Below the pieces are notes generated by a model. That model saw nothing but the letters and a program-made list of their open reading frames with translations, searched no databases and was not told the DNA's origin. DNA of 64,000 nucleotides, taken from positions 4,257,501 through 4,321,500 of the forward strand of contig NZ_PDCM01000002.1 of NCBI RefSeq assembly GCF_008634025.1, read 5' to 3'. Positions 35,972-45,053 of the stretch are shown here, one piece after another (position 1 is the stretch's first letter; each line of letters begins with the position of its first letter). Origin of the DNA: Streptomyces albofaciens JCM 4342 (GTDB lineage: Bacteria > Actinomycetota > Actinomycetes > Streptomycetales > Streptomycetaceae). The translations under genes were made by a program, and so were the position numbers.

Positions 35972-37488
35972 CCCGCCGCCGCACCCCCACCCGCACCGTC
36001 TCCTGCGACGCCCTGGTCATCGGCTCCGGCGCCGGCGGCGCGGTCGCCGCGCTGGAACTGGCGCGGGCCGGACACCCCACCGTCGTCCTGGAGGAAGGCC
36101 CCCGGACGACCACCGCGGAGCTGGCCGCGTCCGCACCGGCGACCAATTTGCGCCGCCTCTACCGCGACGCCGGACTGACCCCCATCCTCGGCAGCCCGGT
36201 CATCCCGTACGGCGAGGGCCGCTGCGTGGGCGGCAGCACGGTCGTCAACGGCGGGCTGCTGTGGGCGCCGCCGGACGCGCTGCTGGACCGCTGGGCGCGG
36301 GTGATGGGCACCACCGGCTACCGCGCCGAGCGGCTGGCCGGACACCTGCGTACGGTGTCCGAGCGGCTCGGCGTCGGCGAGCAGCCGCACGGCGACGGCA
36401 ACGCGGACTCGCGGCTGCTCGCCGAGGCGGCCGACGCCCTGGGCTGGCGGTGGTCCGCCGCCCGGCGGGCCGCCCCCGGCTGCCGCCACCTGAACCGCTG
36501 CCCGACCGGCTGTCCCGGCGGCGCCAAGCGCAGCATGCTGGTCAGCTATCTGCCGGAGGCGGAGCGGTACGGGGCGGTGATCGAGCCCGGCACCCGGGCC
36601 GTGCTGCTGCGGCACGACGGCCGCACCGTGCAGAGCGTCGTGGCCCTCGGCGGCCCGGACGGCCGCACCCGCGTCGACTACCGGCCGCGTACGGTCTTCC
36701 TCGCCGCCGGGGCCGTCGGCAGCGCCCTCCTCCTCCAGCGCAGCGGCATCCACGCCCGCACCGCCGGGCGCGACATGGGCTTTCACGTCAACTTCCGCCT
36801 GGTGGCCCGCTTCACCGACCCGGTGCACGCCGGGCGGGGCACGATCTTCACGGCCCAGCTCCGGGAGTTCGAGGACCTGGGCATCCACGTCATGCCCGCC
36901 AACCTCACCGCCGGATCGCTCGCGGCGGCGCTCGCCGGACACGGGCCCGCGGTGGTCAACGCGCTGCTGGCGGACCTGCCGCGGGTCGCGGTCTACACGG
37001 TGCAGGTGCGGATGAGCGGACGGATCGCCGTACGCCGATTGCCGGGCGGCGGGCGCCTGCTGCGGCACCGGATGACGCCGTACGACCGCGGCCTGCTGCG
37101 CTTCGCGCTCGGCCGGGCGGCGCGGCTGCTGTTCCGGGCGGGTGCCGCGGAGCTGTATCCGCCGTCCCCCGGCGTACTGCGCTCGCGGAGCGCGGCGCGG
37201 GAGTTCGCGGTCCGCGCCGACCCGCGCGGCTGGGACCTGGTGTGCGTCCACGCCATGGCGTCCTGCCCGATGGGGCGGGCCGCGCTGGGCGGGGTGTGCG
37301 ACCAGCACGGCCGCCCGTACGGTTTCGGCAACCTCCGGCTGTGCGACGCCTCGGTGCTGCCGGGGCCCGCCGGGCTCAGCCCGCAGGGCACCGTCATGGC
37401 CTTCGCCCACGAGATCACCGCCCGCTACCTCTCCTCACCCCCGCAGGTCCCCACGAGGAGGCACTGTGACAGCGACACCCCATCCTGA
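35968..37488 (+). CDS. GMC family FAD oxidoreductase 1
   Basis: A 506-aa flavoprotein: ALVIGSGAGGAVAALELARAGHPTVVLEEG at the N-terminus, GGSTVVNGGLLW, and a C-terminal active-site stretch HAMASCPMGRAALGG...NLRLCDASVLPGPAGLSPQGTVMAFA. A cysteine-rich segment CRHLNRCPTGCPGGAKRS is typical of dehydrogenase-type rather than oxidase-type GMC proteins. It is predicted to oxidise an alcohol to an aldehyde or ketone, giving a substrate for one of the two aminotransferases. ATG 35968 overlaps the preceding stop. The last 23 bp overlap the second GMC gene. Confidence 0.9.
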   Translation: MTRRRTPTRTVSCDALVIGSGAGGAVAALELARAGHPTVVLEEGPRTTTAELAASAPATNLRRLYRDAGLTPILGSPVIPYGEGRCVGGSTVVNGGLLWAPPDALLDRWARVMGTTGYRAERLAGHLRTVSERLGVGEQPHGDGNADSRLLAEAADALGWRWSAARRAAPGCRHLNRCPTGCPGGAKRSMLVSYLPEAERYGAVIEPGTRAVLLRHDGRTVQSVVALGGPDGRTRVDYRPRTVFLAAGAVGSALLLQRSGIHARTAGRDMGFHVNFRLVARFTDPVHAGRGTIFTAQLREFEDLGIHVMPANLTAGSLAAALAGHGPAVVNALLADLPRVAVYTVQVRMSGRIAVRRLPGGGRLLRHRMTPYDRGLLRFALGRAARLLFRAGAAELYPPSPGVLRSRSAAREFAVRADPRGWDLVCVHAMASCPMGRAALGGVCDQHGRPYGFGNLRLCDASVLPGPAGLSPQGTVMAFAHEITARYLSSPPQVPTRRHCDSDTPS

Positions 37489-39193
37489 TCCCGACGGCGC
37501 GCGGCACCGCGCCGAAGGCCGCCCGCGCGGCCTGCTCCGCCCCACCGGGCCCGTCGTGGACTGCGACATCGCCGTCATCGGCTCCGGCATGGGCGGCGCG
37601 ACCCTGGCGTACGCCCTGCGCGGCACCGGCGCCCGGGTCCTGGTCGTCGAGCGCGGCGACTTCCTGCCCCGGGAATGGCAGAACTGGTCCGCGCCCGCGG
37701 TCTTCACCGCAGGGCGCTACCGCAACGCCGAGCCCTGGTACGACGCCTCCGCCCGGCGCTACTTCGCCCCCGGTGTGCACTACTACGTCGGCGGCAACAC
37801 CAAGGTCTTCGGCGCCACCCTGCCGCGCTTCCGGGAGGCCGACTTCGGGCCGCTGGAGCACGCGGAAGGCATCTCGCGCGGCTGGCCGTTCCCGTACGGC
37901 GTGCTGGAGCCGCACTACGCGCGCGCCGAACGCCTCTACCGGGTGCACGGCGCCCGCGGGGCCGATCCGACCGACCCCTGGCGCTCCGGCGAGTACCCGT
38001 GGCCCGCCGTGGCCCACGAGCCCCCGGTCGCCTCGCTGGCGGAGTCGCTGCGCGCCCAGGGCCTGAAGCCGTACGCGCTGCCCACCGGCATCGACCTGCG
38101 GGCGGACGGCGCGTGTCTGCGCTGTGCCACCTGCGACGGCTTCCCGTGCCTGGTCGAGGCCAAGAGCGACGCCGACGTGTGCGCGCTGCGGCCCGCGCTG
38201 GCCGCCGGCAACGTCTCGCTGCTCACCCGGGCCACCGTCACGCGGCTGGTGACCGGGCCGTCCGGGCGGCGGGTGACCGCGGCGCTGGCCCAGTACGAGG
38301 GCCGGGAGCTGCGCATCCACGCCGAGCGGTTCGTGCTGGCCTGCGGCGCGGTCAACACGGCGGCGCTGCTGCTGCGTTCGGAACCCGGCGCGCTGCGTAC
38401 CGGCCCCGTACGGGACACCGGTCTGGCCAACGGCTCCGGACAGGCCGGGCGCAACTACATGGTGCACAACTCGACGTTCCTGATGGCCGTCGATCCGCGC
38501 CGCGCCGACGAGGTGGTGTTCCAGAAGACGCTAGGCGTCAACGACTGGTACCTGGGCAACGGCACCCACGGCCCGCTCGGCAACGTGCAGGCCCTGGGCA
38601 AGCTGCGGGCTCCCTCGGCGGGCGGCCTGTGGCCCCGGGCCCCGCGCCCGCTGCTCGCCGCCGCCACCCGGCGCAGCATGGACCTCTACCTCACCAGCGA
38701 GGACCTGCCCGTGCCGGACAACCGGGTGACCGTCGGCCCCAGGGAACGGGTCGAGGTGCGCTGGCGGCCGGTGAACCTGCCGCCGCACCGCGAACTGGTG
38801 CGCCGCGCCACGGCGATGATGCGCCGGGCGGGCTTCCCCCTGGTCTTCACCCGCCGGATGGGCATCGCCGTCAACTCGCACCAGTGCGGCACCGCGGTGG
38901 CCGGGGAGGACCCGGCGACCAGCGTCGTCGGCCCGGACTGCAAGGCTCACGAACTGGACAACCTGTGGGTCGCGGACAGCTCCTGGTTCCCGTCCTCGGC
39001 GGCGGTCAACCCGGCGCTGACGATCGCCGCGAACGCACTGCGGATCGCGCACATGGTGGCGGGGACCGCGGACGTGGCGGAGGAGACGGGAATGCCGTAC
39101 GGGCCTGGGGAGGGCGGCCTCCGGGACGGCGGCTGCGCGGGTCCGTGCCCCACCGGCGGCCCCCGGAGAGACGGAGGGACCGCGGGCCCATGA
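37466..39193 (+). CDS. GMC family FAD oxidoreductase 2
   Basis: A 575-aa paralogue of the preceding protein with a different active-site environment. The FAD motif is IAVIGSGMGGATLAYALRGTGARVLVVERGD; GVHYYVGGNTKVFGA lies in the flavin-binding domain; CLRCATCDGFPC supplies a four-cysteine cluster; SHQCGTAVAG and NLWVADSSWFPSSAAVNPALTIAANALRIA close the C-terminal half. GTG 37466 has GAGGAGG directly upstream. It probably oxidises a second hydroxyl of the same product. The C-terminal 25 residues are Gly/Pro-rich. It overlaps its neighbours at both ends. Confidence 0.9.
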   Translation: MTATPHPDPDGARHRAEGRPRGLLRPTGPVVDCDIAVIGSGMGGATLAYALRGTGARVLVVERGDFLPREWQNWSAPAVFTAGRYRNAEPWYDASARRYFAPGVHYYVGGNTKVFGATLPRFREADFGPLEHAEGISRGWPFPYGVLEPHYARAERLYRVHGARGADPTDPWRSGEYPWPAVAHEPPVASLAESLRAQGLKPYALPTGIDLRADGACLRCATCDGFPCLVEAKSDADVCALRPALAAGNVSLLTRATVTRLVTGPSGRRVTAALAQYEGRELRIHAERFVLACGAVNTAALLLRSEPGALRTGPVRDTGLANGSGQAGRNYMVHNSTFLMAVDPRRADEVVFQKTLGVNDWYLGNGTHGPLGNVQALGKLRAPSAGGLWPRAPRPLLAAATRRSMDLYLTSEDLPVPDNRVTVGPRERVEVRWRPVNLPPHRELVRRATAMMRRAGFPLVFTRRMGIAVNSHQCGTAVAGEDPATSVVGPDCKAHELDNLWVADSSWFPSSAAVNPALTIAANALRIAHMVAGTADVAEETGMPYGPGEGGLRDGGCAGPCPTGGPRRDGGTAGP

Positions 39194-40224
39194 TCGTCGA
39201 CCACGCCTACGACCTGGTCACCGACGACCTCTTCCTGCGCCTGGACGGACTGCTGCCGCACGCCGAGCTGTTCCTGAAGCTGGAAGGGCTCAACCCGGCC
39301 GGATCGGTCAAGCTCAAGACCGCCACCGGCCTGGTCGAGGACGCCGAGCGGCGCGGCGTGCTGCGCCCCGGCGGCTCGCTGATCGAGTCGTCCTCCGGCA
39401 ACCTGGGCATCGCCCTGAGCGCGGTCTGCGCGGCCAAGGGCTACACCTTCACCTGCGTCACCGACCCGAACGTACCGCGGCAGAGCGTCGCCCTGATGCG
39501 CGCGTTCGGCGCCCACGTCTGCGTCGTGGACACCCGCGACGGCAACGGCGGCTACCTGGGCAGCCGGATCGCGCTGATCCGCAGCGCCCTGGACCTCGAC
39601 CCGTCACTGACCTGGCTCAACCAGTACGCCAACCCGGCCAACCCGGCCGTGCACGCGGCGCGCACCGCGGCCGCCGTCCTGCGCGAGATCCGCACCGTGG
39701 ACTACCTCTTCGTCGGCGCCGGCACCACCGGCACCGTCATGGGCTGCGCCGCGCACTTCCGCCGCCACTCGCCCCGCACGACGGTCGTCGCGGTGGACGC
39801 CGAGGGCTCGGTGACCTTCGGCGGCCCGCCCGGCCCCCGCCGCATCCCGGGCCTGGGCACCAGCCGGGTGCCGGAGATCTGCCGCCCGCGCGACGTGCAC
39901 CGGGTGGTGTCCGTGCCCGAGCGGGACGCCGTGCTGATGTGCCGCCGCCTCGCCCGCAGCCACGGCCTGGCCGTCGGCGGCTCCACCGGCTCCGTGCTCA
40001 GCGCCGTCCTGCGGCTGCGGTCCGGCATCCCGCCGGGCGCCCGCGTGGTCGCGCTCTCCGCCGACCTCGGGGAGCGCTACCTGGACACCGTGTACGACGA
40101 CGCCTGGGTCACCGGGCACTTCGGCGCGGCGGCGGCCGGGCCGTCCGGCCGCCCCCGCGACCCCGGCGCCTCCCCCGTCACCGCTCACGGCTCCACGAAG
40201 GCCGCCCCAGAGGAGGTTCGCTGA
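39190..40224 (+). CDS. SbnA-like PLP-dependent enzyme (cysteine synthase superfamily)
   Basis: A 344-aa fold-II PLP enzyme. The Lys-bearing motif FLKLEGLNPAGSVKLKTATGL matches the SbnA/2,3-diaminopropionate group (NPAGSxKLK) rather than ordinary cysteine synthases (NPGGSxKDR). IESSSGNLGIALSAVCAAKGY and GAGTTGTVMGCA bind PLP phosphate. SbnA condenses O-phosphoserine with glutamate; its partner SbnB then oxidatively releases diaminopropionate. No SbnB homologue is visible nearby, so the product here may be the condensed amino acid or a different beta-replacement product. ATG 39190 overlaps the GMC stop (ATGA). Confidence 0.88.
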   Translation: MIVDHAYDLVTDDLFLRLDGLLPHAELFLKLEGLNPAGSVKLKTATGLVEDAERRGVLRPGGSLIESSSGNLGIALSAVCAAKGYTFTCVTDPNVPRQSVALMRAFGAHVCVVDTRDGNGGYLGSRIALIRSALDLDPSLTWLNQYANPANPAVHAARTAAAVLREIRTVDYLFVGAGTTGTVMGCAAHFRRHSPRTTVVAVDAEGSVTFGGPPGPRRIPGLGTSRVPEICRPRDVHRVVSVPERDAVLMCRRLARSHGLAVGGSTGSVLSAVLRLRSGIPPGARVVALSADLGERYLDTVYDDAWVTGHFGAAAAGPSGRPRDPGASPVTAHGSTKAAPEEVR

Positions 40225-41325
40225 ATGACCCCGCCGCCCCCCGTGAACGCCACCCCGGCCACCCGGAGACCCCAGGACCTCCCGGACCTCCAGGACCTGT
40301 ACTGGCCGCCCGTCCACCCCTTCGAGTCCCTGGACCCGGAGCTGATCCGCTTCCTGGCCGCTCCCCCACCCGCCCGGGCCGCGCTGCTCGCCCGGCTGCG
40401 CGCCGACCCCGAGGCGCACGGCCGCTTCCTCCACGACCACCTCGCCACCCTCTACGCCCACTCCTTCGGCTACCGCGACGGTCCGGCCGCGCACGCCCCC
40501 GACGACGATCTGGAGATCGCGCTGTACACGGCACGCACCCGTCTGGAGCACGAGTTCCTGACGTACGGCTGCTCCCCCGCGCCCGTACCGGACCTCCGCG
40601 GCCAGGAAGCCGCCGCCGACCACCTGGAAGCGCTCGCCGCCGACAACCCCGGCGCCTCCCACCCCCTCTTCCGCTTCCTGGCCACCGACGCCACCCGCGA
40701 GCAGATCGAGTACTTCCTGCGCTGTGAACTGATCCGCAACGAAGTCGTGGACGACGAGGTCGCGCTGCTCGTCGTCGGCCTCCAGGGCCGCCAGAAGGCG
40801 GTCGCCGCGGCCAACCTGTGGGACGAGTGCGGGCGCGGGCGGCTGGAGAACTTCCACACCTACTGGCTGCGCCGCCAGCTCGGCTCCCCCGCCGGCTGGG
40901 AGGCCCTGGCCTCCTACCGCCGCGACCACCCCTGGTTCGCCAAGCCGACGTCCAACCTCTTCGCGGCGCTGCTGCTGCGCCCCGCCCGCGTCCAGGCCGC
41001 GTACGGCTGCTTCCTGGTTTTCGAAAGTTGGGTCGAACCACACTTCACCCTCCTCCTGGAGGGCATGACGCGGGTGGGCATCCACGACGACGACATGCGG
41101 GTGTACTACACCGCCCACACCCGTATCGACCCCCGCCACAGCCAGGACCTGTGCGACGGCCTGCGCGACCAGCGGCCCCGGCTCACGCCCCGGGAGGTAC
41201 GGGCCGCGCTGAACGGGGCCCACCTCGCGGTCGACACGGGCGTGCGGCAGTACGACCGCATCCTGCGTCACTTGGAGACCATGGGCCCGCGGGGACTACC
41301 CGCGCCACCGGCCCCGGACCACTGA
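40225..41325 (+). CDS. Haem-oxygenase-like diiron oxidase (HDO) family protein
   Basis: A 366-aa all-helical protein of the iron-containing redox enzyme family. Likely metal ligands lie in EQIEYFLRCELIRNEVVDDEVALL, GRGRLENFHTYWLRRQL (Glu and His three apart) and HTRIDPRHSQDLCDGL (Asp-x-x-His). Family members such as BesC, UndA and SznF cleave C-C bonds or N-hydroxylate amino acids with O2. The preceding gene makes an amino acid-like product, so the two may act in sequence. ATG 40225 follows AGAGGAGG and directly abuts the SbnA-like stop. Confidence 0.83.
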   Translation: MTPPPPVNATPATRRPQDLPDLQDLYWPPVHPFESLDPELIRFLAAPPPARAALLARLRADPEAHGRFLHDHLATLYAHSFGYRDGPAAHAPDDDLEIALYTARTRLEHEFLTYGCSPAPVPDLRGQEAAADHLEALAADNPGASHPLFRFLATDATREQIEYFLRCELIRNEVVDDEVALLVVGLQGRQKAVAAANLWDECGRGRLENFHTYWLRRQLGSPAGWEALASYRRDHPWFAKPTSNLFAALLLRPARVQAAYGCFLVFESWVEPHFTLLLEGMTRVGIHDDDMRVYYTAHTRIDPRHSQDLCDGLRDQRPRLTPREVRAALNGAHLAVDTGVRQYDRILRHLETMGPRGLPAPPAPDH

Positions 41326-41348
41326 GGCCGGCCGCGATCGGAGGAACC

Positions 41349-42440
41349 ATGACGGACCCGGACCGCAGCGCCCGGCAGGCGAGCGCCGCCGACGCCGTAC
41401 TGACCCTGCCCGACTCGGCGTTCACCGCCCCGGAACCCGGCCGGACGGCCGGCACCGCCGTCCCGGCGTCGGCCGCCGGACCACCGTCCGACGGCCCCAG
41501 CGTCACACTCGGGCTCGACATCGGCGGCACCGTCCTGAAGTCCGCGCTGGTCGCCCCCGACGGCACGGTCCGGTCCGAGAGCCGCTGCCCCACCCGCACC
41601 GAGGACGGCCCCGGCGCCGTGCTGCACACCGTTCTCGACCACGCCGCGAAAGCCCTGGCCAAGGCCCGCTCCGAGGGCGAGGACGTACGCGCGGTGGGCA
41701 TCGCCTCCTGCGGGCTGGTGGACGAGGACACGGGCACCGTGGTGTTCTCGGCCTCCATCCAGTGGCGCGATCTGCCGCTGCGGCGGCTGGCGTCCGAGCA
41801 CCTGGGACTGCCGGTCGCGCTCGGGCACGACGTACGGTCAGGCGGCCTCGCCGAAGCGCGGCTGGGCGCCGGGCGCGGGCACCGGGTCGTCCTGTTCGTG
41901 CCCGTCGGCACGGGGGTGGGCGGCGCGCTGCTGCTGGACGGGAAGCCGTTTCCGGGCAGCCACTGGTCCTCGGCGGAGGTCGGCCACGTCGTCGTCCAGC
42001 CGGACGGCGACCCGTGCCCGTGCGGCCAGCGCGGCTGCCTGGACACCCTCGCGGGCGGCGTCGGCGTGGCCCGCCGCTACAACGAGCGGCGCGGATCGCT
42101 CCCCCCGGTCTCCGGCGCCGAGGAGGTGGCGAAGCGCGCGGCGGCGGGCGACCCCGCGGCCGTGGAGGTGTGGGAGGAGGCGGCCGACGCGATGGCGCGG
42201 ACGCTGCTGACGGCCGTCACCCTCTTCGACCCGGCCGTCCTCGTGCTGGGCGGCGGCCTCAGCCAGGCGGGCGAGCAGCTGCGCGCACCGCTGCGGCGCG
42301 GCCTCGAACGGCGGGCCGCCTTCCAGGTCCTGCCCGACCTCGTCTTCGCCCGGCTGGGTGAGCGGGCGGGCCGGATCGGCGCGGGTCTGCTGGCCTGGGA
42401 CCTGGTCGAGGCCCGTGCCCACGACGGTGTACGGACCTGA
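41349..42440 (+). CDS. ROK family sugar kinase-like protein
   Basis: A 363-aa ROK protein. The ATP-binding motif LGLDIGGTVLKSALV follows a disordered 50-residue N-terminus. VALGHDVRSGGLAEARLGAGRGH and the zinc motif GHVVVQPDGDPCPCGQRGCLDTLAGG identify the family. No DNA-binding domain is present, so it is a kinase rather than a repressor; glucose, mannose or an amino sugar are typical substrates. ATG 41349 has GGAGG. It closes the cluster transcription unit, 24 bp after the diiron oxidase gene, and could phosphorylate the sugar precursor or the product. Confidence 0.9.
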   Translation: MTDPDRSARQASAADAVLTLPDSAFTAPEPGRTAGTAVPASAAGPPSDGPSVTLGLDIGGTVLKSALVAPDGTVRSESRCPTRTEDGPGAVLHTVLDHAAKALAKARSEGEDVRAVGIASCGLVDEDTGTVVFSASIQWRDLPLRRLASEHLGLPVALGHDVRSGGLAEARLGAGRGHRVVLFVPVGTGVGGALLLDGKPFPGSHWSSAEVGHVVVQPDGDPCPCGQRGCLDTLAGGVGVARRYNERRGSLPPVSGAEEVAKRAAAGDPAAVEVWEEAADAMARTLLTAVTLFDPAVLVLGGGLSQAGEQLRAPLRRGLERRAAFQVLPDLVFARLGERAGRIGAGLLAWDLVEARAHDGVRT

Positions 42441-42704
42441 GCGCATGCGGCCGGGACCGGGCAGGAACGGTCAGGGCGGCGCCCGTACGCGGGCACGGCC
42501 CGCCCCAGCCGCACCCCCGCGTCGGCTGCCGACCCGGCCCTGACCGGCCGTCCGGCCCTCGCTGACCGGGTCTGCCCGCGGCGCGGCGGGCGCGGGGGAA
42601 ACGGGCATGTACACAGCAGTGGGCGCGGCGGACCGGCCCTGGAGGCCGTCGATCGGGTTCGCTTTCCCCAGCCGGGTTCTCCGTCCTCGAAAGGGGCCCC
42701 GACC

Positions 42705-44231
42705 ATGGACCACCCCGCCTCCGGGTCCTCCGACCCCTCTGGCCCCCCAAGCCCTTCCGGCCCCTCCGGCGCCGAAGTCCCCCGCTCCGCCCGTGCCGAC
42801 GCGGCGGACGCGCCGGACCGCCGCCTCATCGAGGGCCGCACCATCGACGCCGTACCGGAGGGCGAACGCCACGGGCGCCCGCGCGACCTGTTCGCCGTCT
42901 GGTTCGCCGCCAACATCAGCCCGCTGACCATCGTCTCCGGCACCATCGCGCCGCTCGTCTTCGGCCTCGGCCTGTGGCCGGGCATCGCCGCGGTGACCCT
43001 GGGCAACCTGCTCGGCGGCTTCCTGATGGCCCTGCACGCGGCGCAGGGCCCCCGCCTCGGCGTCCCCCAGATGATCCAGAGCCGCGGCCAGTTCGGCAGC
43101 CACGGCTCGCTGCTCGTCACGCTCGTGGTCGTCTTCATGTACGCGGGCTGGTTCGCGTCCAACCTGGTGATCGCCGGGCAGGCGCTGCACCGCTCGGTGC
43201 CCGCCATGGACACCTCCGGCTGGCTGGTGGTGTGCGGGCTGGCCGGACTGGTCGTCGCGGTCGTCGGCTACGACCTGATCCACCGCGTCGGCCGCTGGGC
43301 CACCGTACTGACCCTCTCCCTGCTCGCCCTGTGCGCCGTACGGGTGTTCATGACCCCCGGCGTCCTCGAACGCGCCGTCAACGCCACCGGCTTCACCGTC
43401 TCCGGCTTCGTCGGCATGACCGCGATCGGCATCCTGCTCCAGATCACCTACGCCCCGTACGTCTCGGACTACACCCGCTACATGCCCGCGCACGCCGCGT
43501 CCCGCCGCTCCACCCTGTGGTTCACCTACTGGGGCAGCGTCCTGGGCAGCGTGCTGCCGATGTTCCTCGGCATCGTCATGGGCATCGCGGTGGCGGACGA
43601 CGCGATCGCCGGGCTGGACAGCGTGCTCGGCGGCACCCTCTCCGCCGTCGTCCTGTGCTCCTTCGCCGTCATCGTCGTCCACGTCAACTCGATGAACCTG
43701 TACGGCACCTCGCTGTGCCTGATCACCGCCGCGCAGACCTTCCGGCACCGCTGGCTGCCCGGCCGCCCGGTCCGCACGGCGCTGATCGCGGCCCCGCTCG
43801 CCCTCGGCCTGACCCTCGCGCTGGCCTTCCAGGACACCTTCCTCGCTTCGTACACCGACTTCCTGGCGATCCTCCAGTACGTCCTGATCCCGTGGACCGC
43901 CATCAACCTCGTCGACTTCTACCTGGTCCGGCGCGGCCACTACGACGTACCGTCCTTCTTCGCGCCCGGCGGCGGCGTGTACGGCCGCGTCAACGGCCCG
44001 GCCGTCCTGGTCTACGCCGTGAGCTTCGCGCTGGAGGTGCCCTTCATGCACACCTCGGCCTACACCGGCCCGGTCGCCACCGCGCTCGACGGGATAGACC
44101 TCTCCTGGGCCGTGGGCCTGCTGATCCCGTCCGTCGCGTACTGGCTCATCGCCCGCCGCCGTACCGCCGCCGTGCCCCACAGCACCACCGCGACCGCCCC
44201 TGCCCCCGCCCTCCCCCAGGAAGGCTCCTGA
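42705..44231 (+). CDS. NCS1-type purine-cytosine permease
   Basis: A 508-aa membrane protein with about twelve helices. A 50-residue Pro/Ser-rich N-terminus precedes RRLIEGRTIDAVPEGERHGRPRDLFAVWFAANISPLTIVSGTIAP, the NCS1 N-terminal signature; QMIQSRGQFGSHG and VSDYTRYMP are further conserved. NCS1 carriers import nucleobases, allantoin, thiamine-type rings or hydantoins with a cation. The 264-bp gap upstream separates it from the biosynthetic run. The PNPOx-like gene begins 1 bp after its stop, so the two are co-transcribed. Confidence 0.92.
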   Translation: MDHPASGSSDPSGPPSPSGPSGAEVPRSARADAADAPDRRLIEGRTIDAVPEGERHGRPRDLFAVWFAANISPLTIVSGTIAPLVFGLGLWPGIAAVTLGNLLGGFLMALHAAQGPRLGVPQMIQSRGQFGSHGSLLVTLVVVFMYAGWFASNLVIAGQALHRSVPAMDTSGWLVVCGLAGLVVAVVGYDLIHRVGRWATVLTLSLLALCAVRVFMTPGVLERAVNATGFTVSGFVGMTAIGILLQITYAPYVSDYTRYMPAHAASRRSTLWFTYWGSVLGSVLPMFLGIVMGIAVADDAIAGLDSVLGGTLSAVVLCSFAVIVVHVNSMNLYGTSLCLITAAQTFRHRWLPGRPVRTALIAAPLALGLTLALAFQDTFLASYTDFLAILQYVLIPWTAINLVDFYLVRRGHYDVPSFFAPGGGVYGRVNGPAVLVYAVSFALEVPFMHTSAYTGPVATALDGIDLSWAVGLLIPSVAYWLIARRRTAAVPHSTTATAPAPALPQEGS

Positions 44232-44232
44232 G

Positions 44233-44775
44233 ATGTCGACCATCCCCGACTTACGCGCCGAGGCGGCCCGCCTCCTGCACACCAACCGCTACCTCACCCT
44301 CGGGACCGCCACCCCCGAAGGCATCCCGTGGACCACCCCCGTCACCTACGCCTGGGACGACACGGACCACTTCTACTGGTGGTCCGCCGCGGACGCGGTG
44401 CACTCCCGCAACATCGCCGCCAACCCCGCCGTCTCGCTCCTGGTCTTCGACTCCCGGACCTCCGACGCCGAGGCACAGGCCCTCTACGGCCAGGGCACCG
44501 CGCACGCCCTCGCCCCGGCCGACCTGCCGACGGCACTGGCGGTCTTCTACGCCCGCCGCTACCCGGACCCCGCCGTCCGCGCGCGCAAGGCCCGCGTCCC
44601 CGCCGAGTTCCAGGGCGACTCCCCCAAGCGCTTCTACTGCGCCACGATCCACACCTATTCAGCCCTGACCCCGGACCCCCACCCGGTCCACGGCAACGCG
44701 GTACCCCACCGGCTGGTCTTCCCCTTCACCACGGCGTGGGCGAAGGCTTACGGACCGGGGGAGCCGGGGGCCTGA
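44233..44775 (+). CDS. Pyridoxamine 5'-phosphate oxidase family protein with a TTA codon
   Basis: A 180-aa split-barrel flavin/F420-type protein: LLHTNRYLTLGTATPEGIPWTTPVTYAWDDTDHFYWWSA and HSRNIAANPAVSLLVFD are typical of the general PNPOx-like family. Substrate unknown; such proteins reduce or bind flavins, F420 or PLP-like ligands. The seventh codon is TTA (44251-44253), the rarest codon in Streptomyces and read only by the bldA tRNA, so translation should be limited to later growth. Start ATG 44233 directly follows the permease stop. Confidence 0.85.
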   Translation: MSTIPDLRAEAARLLHTNRYLTLGTATPEGIPWTTPVTYAWDDTDHFYWWSAADAVHSRNIAANPAVSLLVFDSRTSDAEAQALYGQGTAHALAPADLPTALAVFYARRYPDPAVRARKARVPAEFQGDSPKRFYCATIHTYSALTPDPHPVHGNAVPHRLVFPFTTAWAKAYGPGEPGA

Positions 44776-44785
44776 CGCCCCGCCC

Positions 44786-45013
44786 TCAGCGGGACTTGCG
44801 CAACCAGGCGAGCAGCGCCACCAGAGCGATCGGCGCCCCCACGGCCACCTTGGCGGCGAGCTTCGTGGACAGCCAGGCGAATCCGGGGCTCCACCACTCC
44901 ATCCACCACGCCGCCAACAGCGCCAGCACCACCACTAAGGCAGTGCTCACCACGGACACCGCTATGCGGGCGGCCCGGCTGCCGAGCTGCTCCCCGCTCT
45001 CCCCGTCGCTCAT
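44786..45013 (-). CDS. Small two-helix membrane protein
   Basis: A 75-aa protein, MSDGESGEQLGSRAARIAVS onward, with two hydrophobic segments (VVSTALVVVLALLAAWWMEWW and AKVAVGAPIALVALLAWL) and a basic C-terminus LRKSR. No family recognised. The stop lies 10 bp from the convergent PNPOx gene end. The upstream amidase gene is co-directional, 40 bp away. Confidence 0.65.
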   Translation of the reverse strand: MSDGESGEQLGSRAARIAVSVVSTALVVVLALLAAWWMEWWSPGFAWLSTKLAAKVAVGAPIALVALLAWLRKSR

Positions 45014-45053
45014 GAGTGCGATGCTAATGGGGCGGGAGCAGCCGTCCGTACCG

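Noticed and set aside
42441..42704. Possible small gene before the NCS1 permease
   Set aside because: Only weak ATG-started frames without ribosome site or coding bias were found.
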